A stretch of DNA of 8,135 nucleotides from an uncultured Bacteroidota bacterium (lineage in GTDB: Bacteria; Bacteroidota; Bacteroidia; Chitinophagales; Chitinophagaceae), in NCBI GenBank assembly GCA_903912435.1, contig CAIWHI010000997.1:1-8135 (forward strand), written 5' to 3'. Both the position numbers and the translations under genes were made by a program. The notes beneath the pieces were generated by a model. It saw nothing but the letters and a program-made list of their open reading frames with translations, did not search any database and had not been told where the DNA came from. This document shows, in pieces, positions 1 to 6,009 of this stretch. Each line of letters opens with the position of its first letter. Position 1 is the first letter of the stretch.

Positions 1-726
1 AAGCAACCCGCAGAAAAAACAACTCCAATACCACCCGCCGTAAAAAAACTTATTCAATCATATCCTGATTTTATTATTGGTTACGAATCAAACTTTATTA
101 TCTGGAAAGATGCTACAAGGATGCGGTTTTTTGACAGTATTTTTTCCAAATCACCTGCTGAGATGCTCGATAATCCCTGTTTATCAGACCAAATGATTCA
201 AAAATATCAAGCAGGTAATCTATTAACCGAACCTGAATATGGCAATGACCCAGGCCGGATTAGATATGAACCATTTTTTTACAAAATGTATGGTGCCTCC
301 CAAAAAGAGGTACAGAAAAAATTGGTGGAAATATCCTGGTGCCCAAAATTAGTAGATCAAAAAATCAGGATTACCACTGTCAATGGCATAGATAAAAAAG
401 TAAAAGCCATTTCCGATGAATTAGACGAACATCCAGATTTGAAAGTTTATATCACACAAATTGGTGGCACATTCAATTGGCGTAAAATAAATGGCACAAA
501 AAGACAGAGTACACATAGTTTTGGTATGACTATTGACATCAATACTAAATATTCAAATTATTGGCAGTGGGAGTGTAAATGCACTAATGAGGATGAAATT
601 ATTAAATACAAAAACAGAATTCCGCAGGCTATTGTAGCTATTTTTGAAAAAAATGGTTTTATATGGGGTGGTAAATGGTATCACTTTGATACAATGCACT
701 TTGAATATCGGCCTGAGCTCTTATAA
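1..726 (+). CDS. M15 family D,D-peptidase (VanY-like), 5' end outside window
   Basis: This gene encodes a zinc metallopeptidase of family M15 (D-alanyl-D-alanine carboxypeptidase/endopeptidase type), expected to cut peptidoglycan stem peptides in the periplasm. The frame is open from base 1 with no stop, and the residues before the first ATG (base 121) match the usual N-terminal part of this family, so the true start lies upstream of the window and the ATG is internal. The C-terminal catalytic domain is complete. It has a THSFGMTIDIN motif (bases 511-543) supplying the first His and Asp zinc ligands, and a DTMHFEYRP motif near the end supplying the third His (bases 697-699), with the Asp three residues earlier in the catalytic acid position. 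Conserved flanks such as GRIRYEPFF, GGTFNWR and FIWGGKWYHFD support the family call. A signal peptide is expected but would lie outside the window. No downstream gene is cotranscribed and no clear terminator follows. The family assignment is firm; the exact substrate is inference. Confidence 0.93.
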   Translation, partial: KQPAEKTTPIPPAVKKLIQSYPDFIIGYESNFIIWKDATRMRFFDSIFSKSPAEMLDNPCLSDQMIQKYQAGNLLTEPEYGNDPGRIRYEPFFYKMYGASQKEVQKKLVEISWCPKLVDQKIRITTVNGIDKKVKAISDELDEHPDLKVYITQIGGTFNWRKINGTKRQSTHSFGMTIDINTKYSNYWQWECKCTNEDEIIKYKNRIPQAIVAIFEKNGFIWGGKWYHFDTMHFEYRPELL

Positions 727-921
727 ATAAAACCTGTCGGACAAATTATTCTTCAACAGAAATTCGCTTTCATACCGGGCTTGTGCTCAAATGTATTGAT
801 AAAATGCCTTTGCCATAGACCTGGTTTGTTGGAACTATCAATCATATAATAAACATGCCATATCCGCATTTTCCCAATAAATCGATTAAAGAAAGAGACT
901 ATAAATCCTCAATTTCTATGC
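727..921. other. Intergenic stretch, no assignable gene
   Basis: No recognisable gene lies between the peptidase stop and the cysD relic. The only coding-like object is a minus-strand ORF of 38 residues (753-869, ATG start, TGA stop) with the sequence style MRIWHVYYMIDSS. It has no recognised family, no visible ribosome binding site and no partner, so I do not call it a gene. I see no hairpin terminator for the peptidase gene here. Confidence 0.6.
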
Positions 922-1345
922 CTAAAAATACCCCTTAGTCTTCCTATCCTCCATAGCCGCATCTGAAAACTGGTCGTCAATGCGGGTTTGGCCACGCTCG
1001 CTGAGGGTGGTTTGGGTGATTTCTGTAATTATTTCATCAATGGTAGTGGCATCGCTTTCTATGGCTGCCGTGCATGTCATATCACCTACAGTACGATACC
1101 TTACTGTTTTGGTTGCTATCTGGTCGGTTTCATCTATTTGAATATACTCCGATATGGCTATGAGCTTGCCATTAAACACCAGGCATGGCCGCTAGTGGCT
1201 GAAATAGATATTAGGCACGGGTATATTTCCCCTTTTTATATAATTCCACACATCCAGTTCGCTCCAATTGCTAATGGGGAATACCCTTATATTTTCATTG
1301 GGTTGACCGGTTTCGGGATTGTAGGAAATGCGGCATTGCTATAAC
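922..1345 (-). pseudogene. cysD: cysD relic: C-terminal fragment of sulfate adenylyltransferase subunit 2
   Basis: This is a decayed fragment of CysD, the subunit that, with the GTPase CysN, forms adenylyl sulfate from ATP and sulfate in assimilatory sulfate activation. Reading the minus strand from about 1345, the frame gives NENIRVFPISNW, SELDVWNYI and VPNIYFSH. A TAG stop follows (1194-1192), and the same frame then continues RPCLVFNGKLIAISEYIQ, TVRYRTVGDM, ATTIDEIITEI and LSERGQTRIDD, ending in KGYF and TAG at 924-922. These are the conserved C-terminal blocks of CysD in the correct order. The N-terminal half, with the PP-loop ATP pyrophosphatase motif, is missing: above about 1345 all three frames lose the similarity within a few codons. 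The 85-codon piece after the stop could start at a GTG (1179), but that is only the valine of the original frame, not a new gene. No cysN follows. An amber suppressor or sequencing error could explain the stop, but not the missing N-terminus. Confidence 0.88.
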
Positions 1346-1582
1346 TATTGTTTACCCCAAGTCCCTGGGCGGCCACTTTTTGTATACTTAATGAGTTTGC
1401 AACTACGAATACCAAATTTTTTACAATATTTCTTCATGAATAACTAATTGATTTTCAATTTATTTTGTAGTGAGGCGAAAGCGTGTTTAATGATTTGAAT
1501 TATTTACCTTAGATTTCCCGTATTTGCAGCTATTAACCTGTTAATTCACGTACGGATATTAAAGTAGACCCTTGAGAGAGAG

Positions 1583-1606
1583 AATTAGATCAATTTTGAT
1601 CTAATT
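1583..1606. repeat. Perfect inverted repeat, 10-bp arms
   Basis: The arms AATTAGATCA and TGATCTAATT are exact complements around a 4-base ATTT centre. There is no T-run beyond the hairpin, so it is not a classical terminator. It could be an operator-like dyad for a dimeric regulator or a leftover of a mobile element end. The only reading frame just downstream on + is a 24-codon ORF from 1611 that resembles nothing known. Confidence 0.7.
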
Positions 1607-1702
1607 AACAATGAAATTACAGTTACTCCAGGATATATCAGGATGCCATGAAAGCAAAAAAAATAGGCAAAAACCCAGTAATGGTTAATGCCATTTAGAT
1701 AT

Positions 1703-1852
1703 TTAATATAATTTTATATTATTAATCATTATTATATCTAGCAGGATTGGTTGTTTCATGTGGGTAAATTTAGACATTAATGATTCAGCGATGAGATTAA
1801 TCTTTTCCTCTAGGGCGAGGATATCGTTTTTAGTTAGGATGTCAATTTTCAT
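1703..1852 (-). pseudogene. Probable truncated helix-turn-helix (HTH_17-type) protein, N-terminal fragment
   Basis: A minus-strand ORF of 49 codons starts at ATG (1852-1850) and stops at TAA (1705-1703). Its first 30 or so residues, opening MKIDILTKNDILALEEKI, resemble the N-terminal helix that precedes the DNA-binding domain in many small Bacteroidota HTH_17 (MerR/excisionase-like) proteins, which typically open with MKIEIITKEDL-like sequence followed by a lysine- and glutamate-rich helix. In those proteins a helix-turn-helix with a conserved WL.S.EV..LL stretch follows. Here the sequence instead runs into an AT-rich tail, DIIMINNIKLY, and stops. I therefore read it as the head of a regulator whose DNA-binding part was deleted or scrambled. 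Such genes are common in, but not limited to, integrative and mobilizable elements. The resemblance is from memory of the family and is moderate; it could also be a chance ORF. Confidence 0.45.
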
Positions 1853-2055
1853 AATTTACAAGCCATTAATATATTTAACCACTTAGTTAGGCCATTGAAA
1901 TACTGATTCAAATGTCATCATTTTTAAAATACGCAAGATTACATTTGAACCCGGATATATAACCAACTCGGAATTTTATATCCAAATACTAAGTAAACCC
2001 GCATAGATTTTCATTATATCTACCTAATCAAATTGGATACATTAAAACACTGAAG

Positions 2056-2070
2056 TGGCAGATCGGTGGC
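2056..2070 (+). promoter_or_regulatory. Possible sigma-54-like -24/-12 element
   Basis: TGGCAG, five bases, then TGGC gives GG and GC dinucleotides spaced as in the sigma-54 consensus (TGGCAC-N5-TTGC); the -12 half has TGGC instead of TTGC. No intact gene follows for more than 400 bases, but an intrinsic terminator does, at 2206-2245. The match could be chance, since it is also a simple direct repeat of GTGGCAG. Confidence 0.2.
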
Positions 2071-2087
2071 AGTTTTTGACTTCCCAT

Positions 2088-2134
2088 TATCATGCAAGCG
2101 CATACAAATGCAGACGACATTCTTGCATATGATA
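2088..2134 (+). repeat. Nested inverted repeat (possible RNA fold)
   Basis: The outer arms pair TATCA plus TGCAAG (2088-2098) with CTTGCA plus TGATA (2122-2134), giving 11 base pairs with a two-base TA bulge on the 3' side. Inside lies a second small hairpin, GCAT-acaa-ATGC (2100-2111). Together they make a branched or stacked structure upstream of the terminator at 2206-2245. Confidence 0.55.
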
Positions 2135-2205
2135 GCCCTACATTACGTTCGGTTACTTTGCATGATTATATATACTATTTTTTAATTCCCTCCCACACCA
2201 CAAAC

Positions 2206-2245
2206 AAACCTTTCAGATTCATTTCTGGAAGGTTTTTTGTTTTTT
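2206..2245 (+). terminator. Strong intrinsic terminator without an upstream gene
   Basis: AAACCTTTCAGA (2206-2217) pairs with TCTGGAAGGTTT (2224-2235) over 12 positions, with one T-G wobble, around a 6-base loop. It is followed by TTTTTTGTTTTTT. This is a textbook Rho-independent terminator in the + direction. The nearest + strand gene upstream is the M15 peptidase, which ends about 1.5 kb away, so the terminator probably ends an unannotated transcript or is left over from a deleted gene. Confidence 0.85.
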
Positions 2246-2386
2246 GGGGAATTCATTAGGAATTTATACACGTTGAGTAATTTCGGGATCAAAAACTCTA
2301 CAATTATTTACATTTTTTTATAAACCACAAATGAATACTCAGATTCATGACCTGATATAGCAATAATTACTATTGTTCCTGCGCCA

Positions 2387-2418
2387 TGCAAATACAAATT
2401 TGCAGAGTTAGATCTGCA
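2387..2418 (+). promoter_or_regulatory. Two overlapping, mutually exclusive hairpins in the dioxygenase upstream region
   Basis: TGCAAAT (2387-2393) pairs perfectly with ATTTGCA (2398-2404) around ACAA. The bases TGCAGA (2401-2406), which share TGCA with that second arm, pair perfectly with TCTGCA (2413-2418). Only one hairpin can form at a time. The array sits about 120 bases before the likely dioxygenase start and could be part of a leader or an operator cluster. No known riboswitch is recognised. Confidence 0.35.
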
Positions 2419-2536
2419 CTTGATATATCTGGCAACCAACTCAGAACTTAGTAAAAATGACTTTTGCACCGATGGAATGTAAAAACGATTGAAAGTACTG
2501 GCTATAAACGATACCTTTATGCACTATATTATTAGA

Positions 2537-3325
2537 ATGAATAATTATAAGCAACCCAGTGTTTTCATATCGCATGGAACGATTTATGAAGCTTTCAAAA
2601 GCATCCAGTTAAAATTAAACTTCCTAAAACTTCGAAAAGAGTTTCTAAAAAATAATCCGTCTGCAATTGTTCTTTTTTCGGGACACTGGCAAACTGAAAA
2701 TATCACTTTAACAACAACTAAAAAAATGACTCAGATGGATGAAGGCTTTCCACCTGAGTTTCAATCAAATTATTCAACGGTTGGCAATCCAGAATTAGCC
2801 CATCGCATCATTGAAATACTCAATAAAAATGGTGTTATAGCTGAAGCTGATAACAATCGTGGTCTTGACCATGGTGCTCTAATTCCATTAATGCTTCTCT
2901 TTCCAAACGAAAAATTCCCAGTCTTGCAAATTTCTCAACAATATAAACTTGACCCAAATTATCACAAAAAAATTGCCGAATTATTAAATCCGCTTCGCAA
3001 TGAAAATATATTATTTATTGGAAGTGGTGGATTAGTGCATAATCGTAGCGATATTGAAAAATTCGGTGGGCATGAAATTAAGCCAGACCAATGGGCAAAA
3101 GAATTTGACAACTTTATTGCCAATGAACTTGCAGACAAAACAAACACAAATTATGTTGACAAAATAATTTCAGCATATCACCATAAGCAATTTTACAAAT
3201 CACACCCAACTTCAGAACATTTTTTACCCCTGGTATTTGCGAGTGCTTTCGGTGGACAACCAACAAAAATTTATGAAGCATTTCAATGGAAAAATCTATC
3301 TATGAGTGCTTTTATGTTTGAATAA
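2537..3325 (+). CDS. Class III extradiol ring-cleavage dioxygenase (LigB / DODA family)
   Basis: This encodes a 262-residue protein of the LigB superfamily, the group that includes plant and bacterial 4,5-DOPA extradiol dioxygenase (YgiD in E. coli). These are soluble enzymes that open catechol-type rings using a metal held by histidines. Numbered from the chosen start, the conserved residues are all present: His13 (VFISHG), His50 (LFSGHWQTE), His112 (RGLDHGALIPL), His168 (GSGGLVHN) and His228 (SEHFLPL), plus the GFPPEFQ and GNPELA motifs and the conserved SMSAFMFE end. The frame is open back to a TTG at 2489, but family members start a few residues before the first His motif, so ATG 2537 is preferred; ATG 2519 is possible. 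No Shine-Dalgarno is visible. The first motif reads HGTI where most relatives have HGSP, a small departure beside a metal ligand. The gene stands alone, so its aromatic substrate cannot be read from context. Confidence 0.9.
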   Translation: MNNYKQPSVFISHGTIYEAFKSIQLKLNFLKLRKEFLKNNPSAIVLFSGHWQTENITLTTTKKMTQMDEGFPPEFQSNYSTVGNPELAHRIIEILNKNGVIAEADNNRGLDHGALIPLMLLFPNEKFPVLQISQQYKLDPNYHKKIAELLNPLRNENILFIGSGGLVHNRSDIEKFGGHEIKPDQWAKEFDNFIANELADKTNTNYVDKIISAYHHKQFYKSHPTSEHFLPLVFASAFGGQPTKIYEAFQWKNLSMSAFMFE

Positions 3326-3337
3326 TTATTATCCAAT

Positions 3338-3353
3338 AAAGGTAAAACCTTTT
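3338..3353 (+). terminator. Short hairpin after the dioxygenase stop, weak terminator candidate
   Basis: AAAGGT (3338-3343) and ACCTTT (3347-3352) form a six-base-pair stem on a three-base loop 12 bases after the stop codon. It is AT-rich and the following T-run is short, so termination would be weak. Confidence 0.35.
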
Positions 3354-3398
3354 CATCTTACTGAAAGAAAGGGAGTTAAAATAAATTATCTAATACAT

Positions 3399-3435
3399 AA
3401 CTTTCATATTCATTTCTGAAAGATTTATTGTTTTA
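3399..3435 (+). terminator. Degenerate relative of the 2206 terminator
   Basis: CTTTCA (3401-3406) pairs with TGAAAG (3417-3422). The sequence AACTTTCATATTCATTTCTG parallels AACCTTTCAGATTCATTTCTG of the orphan terminator at 2206, including the TTCATTTCTG core and a T-rich tail broken by A and G. It looks like a weakened copy of the same element and may act as a second terminator for the dioxygenase. Confidence 0.4.
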
Positions 3436-3703
3436 GGATATTAAAGGGATAAATCAGCTACCTACTACTTAGTAAGTTTCTAAAGGAAAATCTCTTATGT
3501 TTCACATATCTTAGTAACGATGATTAATTAAAGTATACTATTTGACTTGTTCTTTTCCTTTTCTGCGGCAGTACAAAAGTTCTTAAATAGGTCTTTATTC
3601 GCTGAATTTGTGCATTGCATAAAAGAAAAATACCTGCGCCACATGGTATACTTTATTTAACCAACGTCCCTTAGTAGCACTTGATAGTTGAAAATACCTA
3701 AAT

Positions 3704-3737
3704 ATTGCGAAGTACAAAAAAAAAAGTACTTCGCAAT
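3704..3737 (-). terminator. Perfect 12-bp inverted repeat, probable hydrolase terminator
   Basis: ATTGCGAAGTAC (3704-3715) and GTACTTCGCAAT (3726-3737) are exact complements separated by ten A on the + strand (ten T on the minus strand). The repeat begins 11 bases past the stop codon of the minus-strand hydrolase, so a role in ending or protecting that transcript is likely. The homopolymer is in the loop and no T-run follows the stem on either strand, so it does not fit a standard intrinsic terminator. Confidence 0.55.
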
Positions 3738-3748
3738 GTACAATCAAT

Positions 3749-5086
3749 CTATTGGGGTATTACCTTGCTATTCAACTGCATAGCATTTACTATGAGGGTT
3801 AGGGCATTCTGGCTATCACTTTTATCCCAATATTTGGTATGGCCACCTGGTAAAATCCATAATGACTTCCTCTGGATGCAAATATCCTTTATTCCCTTCC
3901 CAAATATCCTGGTCATTGGGCCACCTACAAAGTCGCAGGAATAATAAATATTTGTCCACCTACATGCGGCAAAAAGGCCAGCATGATTTAGTAATTTAAC
4001 AGTACGCTTTTGCCCATCTGCCAATGTATAAGCCGGATATGAGTTGTAATAAATATTATTGTCTTTTTCGTCCTTAGTGGGTGGGCATATTGGCAGCTCT
4101 CTCTGTTGTATTAAATTATCAACTTTCTCATCTGTTACCATAAAGTAATCTATGGCATTAATTGCTGCACCAAGGGTCACGAAATCTGATATTAGCCATT
4201 TATTCCCTACCTGGCGTTGTTCTTTCCAAACTTTATATTGAAGATCCCTAAATTTATCCAAACTATTTTGGTCCAAAACCTCAGAACCATTGGCATATTT
4301 ATTTATTTGCTCCAAATACTCCTGGTTAACTTCGGGCAACTCATCATATTGCCTATTATATTCCGTCCACAATAATCTTAGCAGGTCATAAGCTACAACA
4401 GTACCCAGGCTATGGCCAACAAGTATTATTCTGTCTACCTTCTCATTATTAGAGATAGTGTGTAATTTCTGCAAAAATTGAATTCCCTGTTGGCGTATAT
4501 GGCTACGTTCTCCAATATTATCTGGCTCGGGTGTGAAATATCGTGCAGCATCACCAGCATAGTTAAGAAATACGCTCTTAAATGTTGTAGCTAAGAAAGA
4601 CATTATAAAAGGAAATACAGTAGCGGTAATAAAAGGGGCTAAGAATTGATTAAGAGGTTTGCTGCTAAAATAGCTTGAAACGAAATAAGCTATGACAGGT
4701 GCAGCAATCAATAGGACCCATACTGTATCATACAAACTTTTTAATGCAGGTGGCACTTTACTTCGTTTGGCAAATACTAACCTTTTAAACCATGTACTCA
4801 TTTGAGAAATCTTAGTATTACGCATATTATGGGCCCAGTAAAACTCATAAAAGTCAGTAATGGGTCGCTTAGCAGTGCTGTCCATACTCAATCTAACCGT
4901 TTCATATATATCCCCAATACTATCAGGCTTACTCCTGACTGTGGATTTCTTTTCTGCCTCATCCAATTCCTCAAGCTTCTGCTTAACACCTGACACGAAA
5001 CCTCTTAGCGTTTCCATAGGCCGCTGCTCTCCTATTCCATGAATTACAACAACCGCCTGCCTTTTAATTGTTTTTTCAAATTCCAT
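3749..5086 (-). CDS. Membrane-associated alpha/beta hydrolase, lipase-like
   Basis: This encodes a 445-residue alpha/beta-hydrolase of unknown substrate. The sequence opens with a beta strand and the VVVIHGIGEQRP motif (residues 12-23), typical of the oxyanion-hole region in lipase-like families. The nucleophile elbow is ILVGHSLGT with Ser226 in GHSLG. Asp385 in CDFVGGP and His416 in GGHTKYW are well placed to complete a Ser-Asp-His triad. Two hydrophobic stretches (about 121-140 and 147-170) lie between the oxyanion motif and the nucleophile and look like a membrane hairpin, with charged segments on both sides, so the enzyme is probably anchored to the inner membrane; no signal peptide is seen. 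A charged insert of about 50 residues (243-295) follows the elbow. The start ATG is the first in frame and directly precedes the hydrolase core. The gene is monocistronic. Esterase, lipase or thioesterase activity are all possible; function is unassigned. Confidence 0.8.
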   Translation of the reverse strand: MEFEKTIKRQAVVVIHGIGEQRPMETLRGFVSGVKQKLEELDEAEKKSTVRSKPDSIGDIYETVRLSMDSTAKRPITDFYEFYWAHNMRNTKISQMSTWFKRLVFAKRSKVPPALKSLYDTVWVLLIAAPVIAYFVSSYFSSKPLNQFLAPFITATVFPFIMSFLATTFKSVFLNYAGDAARYFTPEPDNIGERSHIRQQGIQFLQKLHTISNNEKVDRIILVGHSLGTVVAYDLLRLLWTEYNRQYDELPEVNQEYLEQINKYANGSEVLDQNSLDKFRDLQYKVWKEQRQVGNKWLISDFVTLGAAINAIDYFMVTDEKVDNLIQQRELPICPPTKDEKDNNIYYNSYPAYTLADGQKRTVKLLNHAGLFAACRWTNIYYSCDFVGGPMTRIFGKGIKDICIQRKSLWILPGGHTKYWDKSDSQNALTLIVNAMQLNSKVIPQ

Positions 5087-5153
5087 TTTGTTTAGTTTTT
5101 TTATCTTTTAGATATATTTTGCAGAAATCCTATGCAATATTTTTATTGTAAAA

Positions 5154-5183
5154 CTAAGATAGTATACAAATCTAAAAAACAAG
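5154..5183 (-). promoter_or_regulatory. Possible Bacteroidota-type promoter for the hydrolase gene
   Basis: On the minus strand CTTG (5183-5180) is followed after 18 bases by TATCTTAG (5161-5154), which approximates the Bacteroidota -33 TTTG and -7 TAnnTTTG pair. It lies about 70 bases before the start codon. The -7 match is imperfect. Confidence 0.3.
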
Positions 5184-5480
5184 CAAAAACCGCTTTTTTT
5201 TTTCATTTATCTTTACTATGCCTTGTAATATTAATCATACGGTAAACTTCAAACATAATACTGGTTAATAGGGTCCTTATCATTTTGGTGAATCGCTCAA
5301 TTGCCTAATATATCGGTTCTGTACGAATTGCCCGCTATGTACATTTAGTTTGAAGCCTAGTCTCTTCAATTCGTAGGTGCCTGAAGGAAACCAGGTTAAG
5401 CGACCCTCCTTCGTTAAAGCTTTGGCCACTAAAAATCGGTTGGACCGGTGAATTGATTGTAAAAACTCCAAGAATGCCAT

Positions 5481-5620
5481 TGGGGGTCATTTTACCACAA
5501 TGCCCCATTTTCCGAAAATATGTATTTTCCCATTTTGGGCACTGATAGATCTGCAAACTATTGATTTATAACTACATGTGCTTTTTCGTAATTTCCCATC
5601 ATTGCCCCACATTGCCTCAA
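5481..5620. repeat. Cluster of CCCATTTT / CATTGCCCC repeats and small dyads, possible transposon end
   Basis: Within about 140 bases the + strand repeats related words: CCCATTTT at 5504-5511 and 5529-5536, TTTCCCATCATTGCCCCACATTG-like sequence around 5592-5615, and an imperfect dyad TGGGG-gt-CATT...AATG-CCCCA (5481-5507). Two smaller dyads, ATTTT-ccg-AAAAT (5507-5519) and CCCA-ttt-TGGG (5529-5539), lie among them. Multiple short repeats at one end are a property of IS21-family and Tn7-like transposon termini, which bind several transposase monomers. No transposase gene or matching opposite end is present in the window, so the identity is a guess. Confidence 0.35.
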
Positions 5621-6009
5621 TTTGTCTTAAACTATGACACCAAAACCGGCAAACATAAAATTAATAGCCTTATTTGGCCAATAACTTGCACCCATATACT
5701 TATGGCTAAAATCGAATTAGGCAAAAGGAGGATTCACGAGAGCTAAACTACATTTATAAGTTTGGTAATAAATGTGATAATCATATTAGCAGGTAATTTC
5801 CCCAGCACTTAGAAATAATAGGGTGCAGATTTTACAACTTAACAATAGTTGTCAAATCTCTATCTCGTCAGAAAATCAGTTTATCATTATTAAAGACTAT
5901 ACTGCAAGTCCAATAGCATTCCCCCCCATGAACGGTGCTATCTCCACTACAGCCCAATAGCGGCATTATGCCGGGACAACAATCCATTTTTTACAATCCC
6001 GCAACCCAC

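Larger units (their letters stand above)
1346..2536. other. Long gap with eroded sequence and inverted repeats
   Basis: There are about 1.2 kb without an intact gene between the cysD relic and the dioxygenase. It contains an inverted repeat (1583-1606), a 49-codon minus-strand ORF resembling the start of an HTH_17 protein (1703-1852), a nested inverted repeat (2088-2134), an intrinsic terminator with no gene in front of it (2206-2245), two overlapping hairpins (2387-2418), and a diverged repeat pair (1954-1976 and 2422-2449). A + strand ORF of 55 codons (2092-2259) runs straight through the terminator hairpin; its last third is simply the hairpin translated, so I do not treat it as a gene. 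Overall the stretch looks like the remains of inserted or decayed DNA. Confidence 0.6.
3326..3748. other. Intergenic gap between convergent genes
   Basis: About 420 bases separate the dioxygenase (+) from the hydrolase (-), whose 3' ends face each other. It holds a short hairpin right after the dioxygenase stop, a second weak hairpin resembling the 2206 terminator, and a strong inverted repeat close to the hydrolase stop. No gene-like ORF is seen. Confidence 0.65.

Noticed and set aside
988..1344. Long + strand ORF of 118 codons
   Set aside because: It is antisense to the cysD relic, whose minus-strand frame matches conserved CysD blocks; the + frame has no recognisable family.
1346..1438. 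Minus-strand 30-codon ORF (MKKYCKKFGIRSCKL...) just upstream of the cysD relic
   Set aside because: It does not match the CysD region expected there (the WDPKNQRPELW block) nor any family I know; too short to support.
2140..2206. Possible tRNA or tmRNA 3' end (TTCCCTCCCACACCA) before the orphan terminator
   Set aside because: No T-arm can be folded with the preceding T-rich sequence and no anticodon arm or 5' acceptor strand is found, so there is no tRNA gene or convincing att fragment.
2092..2259. + strand 55-codon ORF starting MQAHTNADDILAYDS
   Set aside because: It reads straight through the intrinsic terminator at 2206-2245, so its C-terminal third is the translated hairpin; no family is recognised.
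5184..5205. Possible + strand terminator (AAGC ... GCTT followed by a long T-run)
   Set aside because: The stem is only four base pairs and no + gene ends upstream; the T-run alone is not enough.
5561..5746. + strand ORF of 61 codons
   Set aside because: Composition and start are unconvincing, it overlaps the repeat cluster, and no family or ribosome site is recognised.
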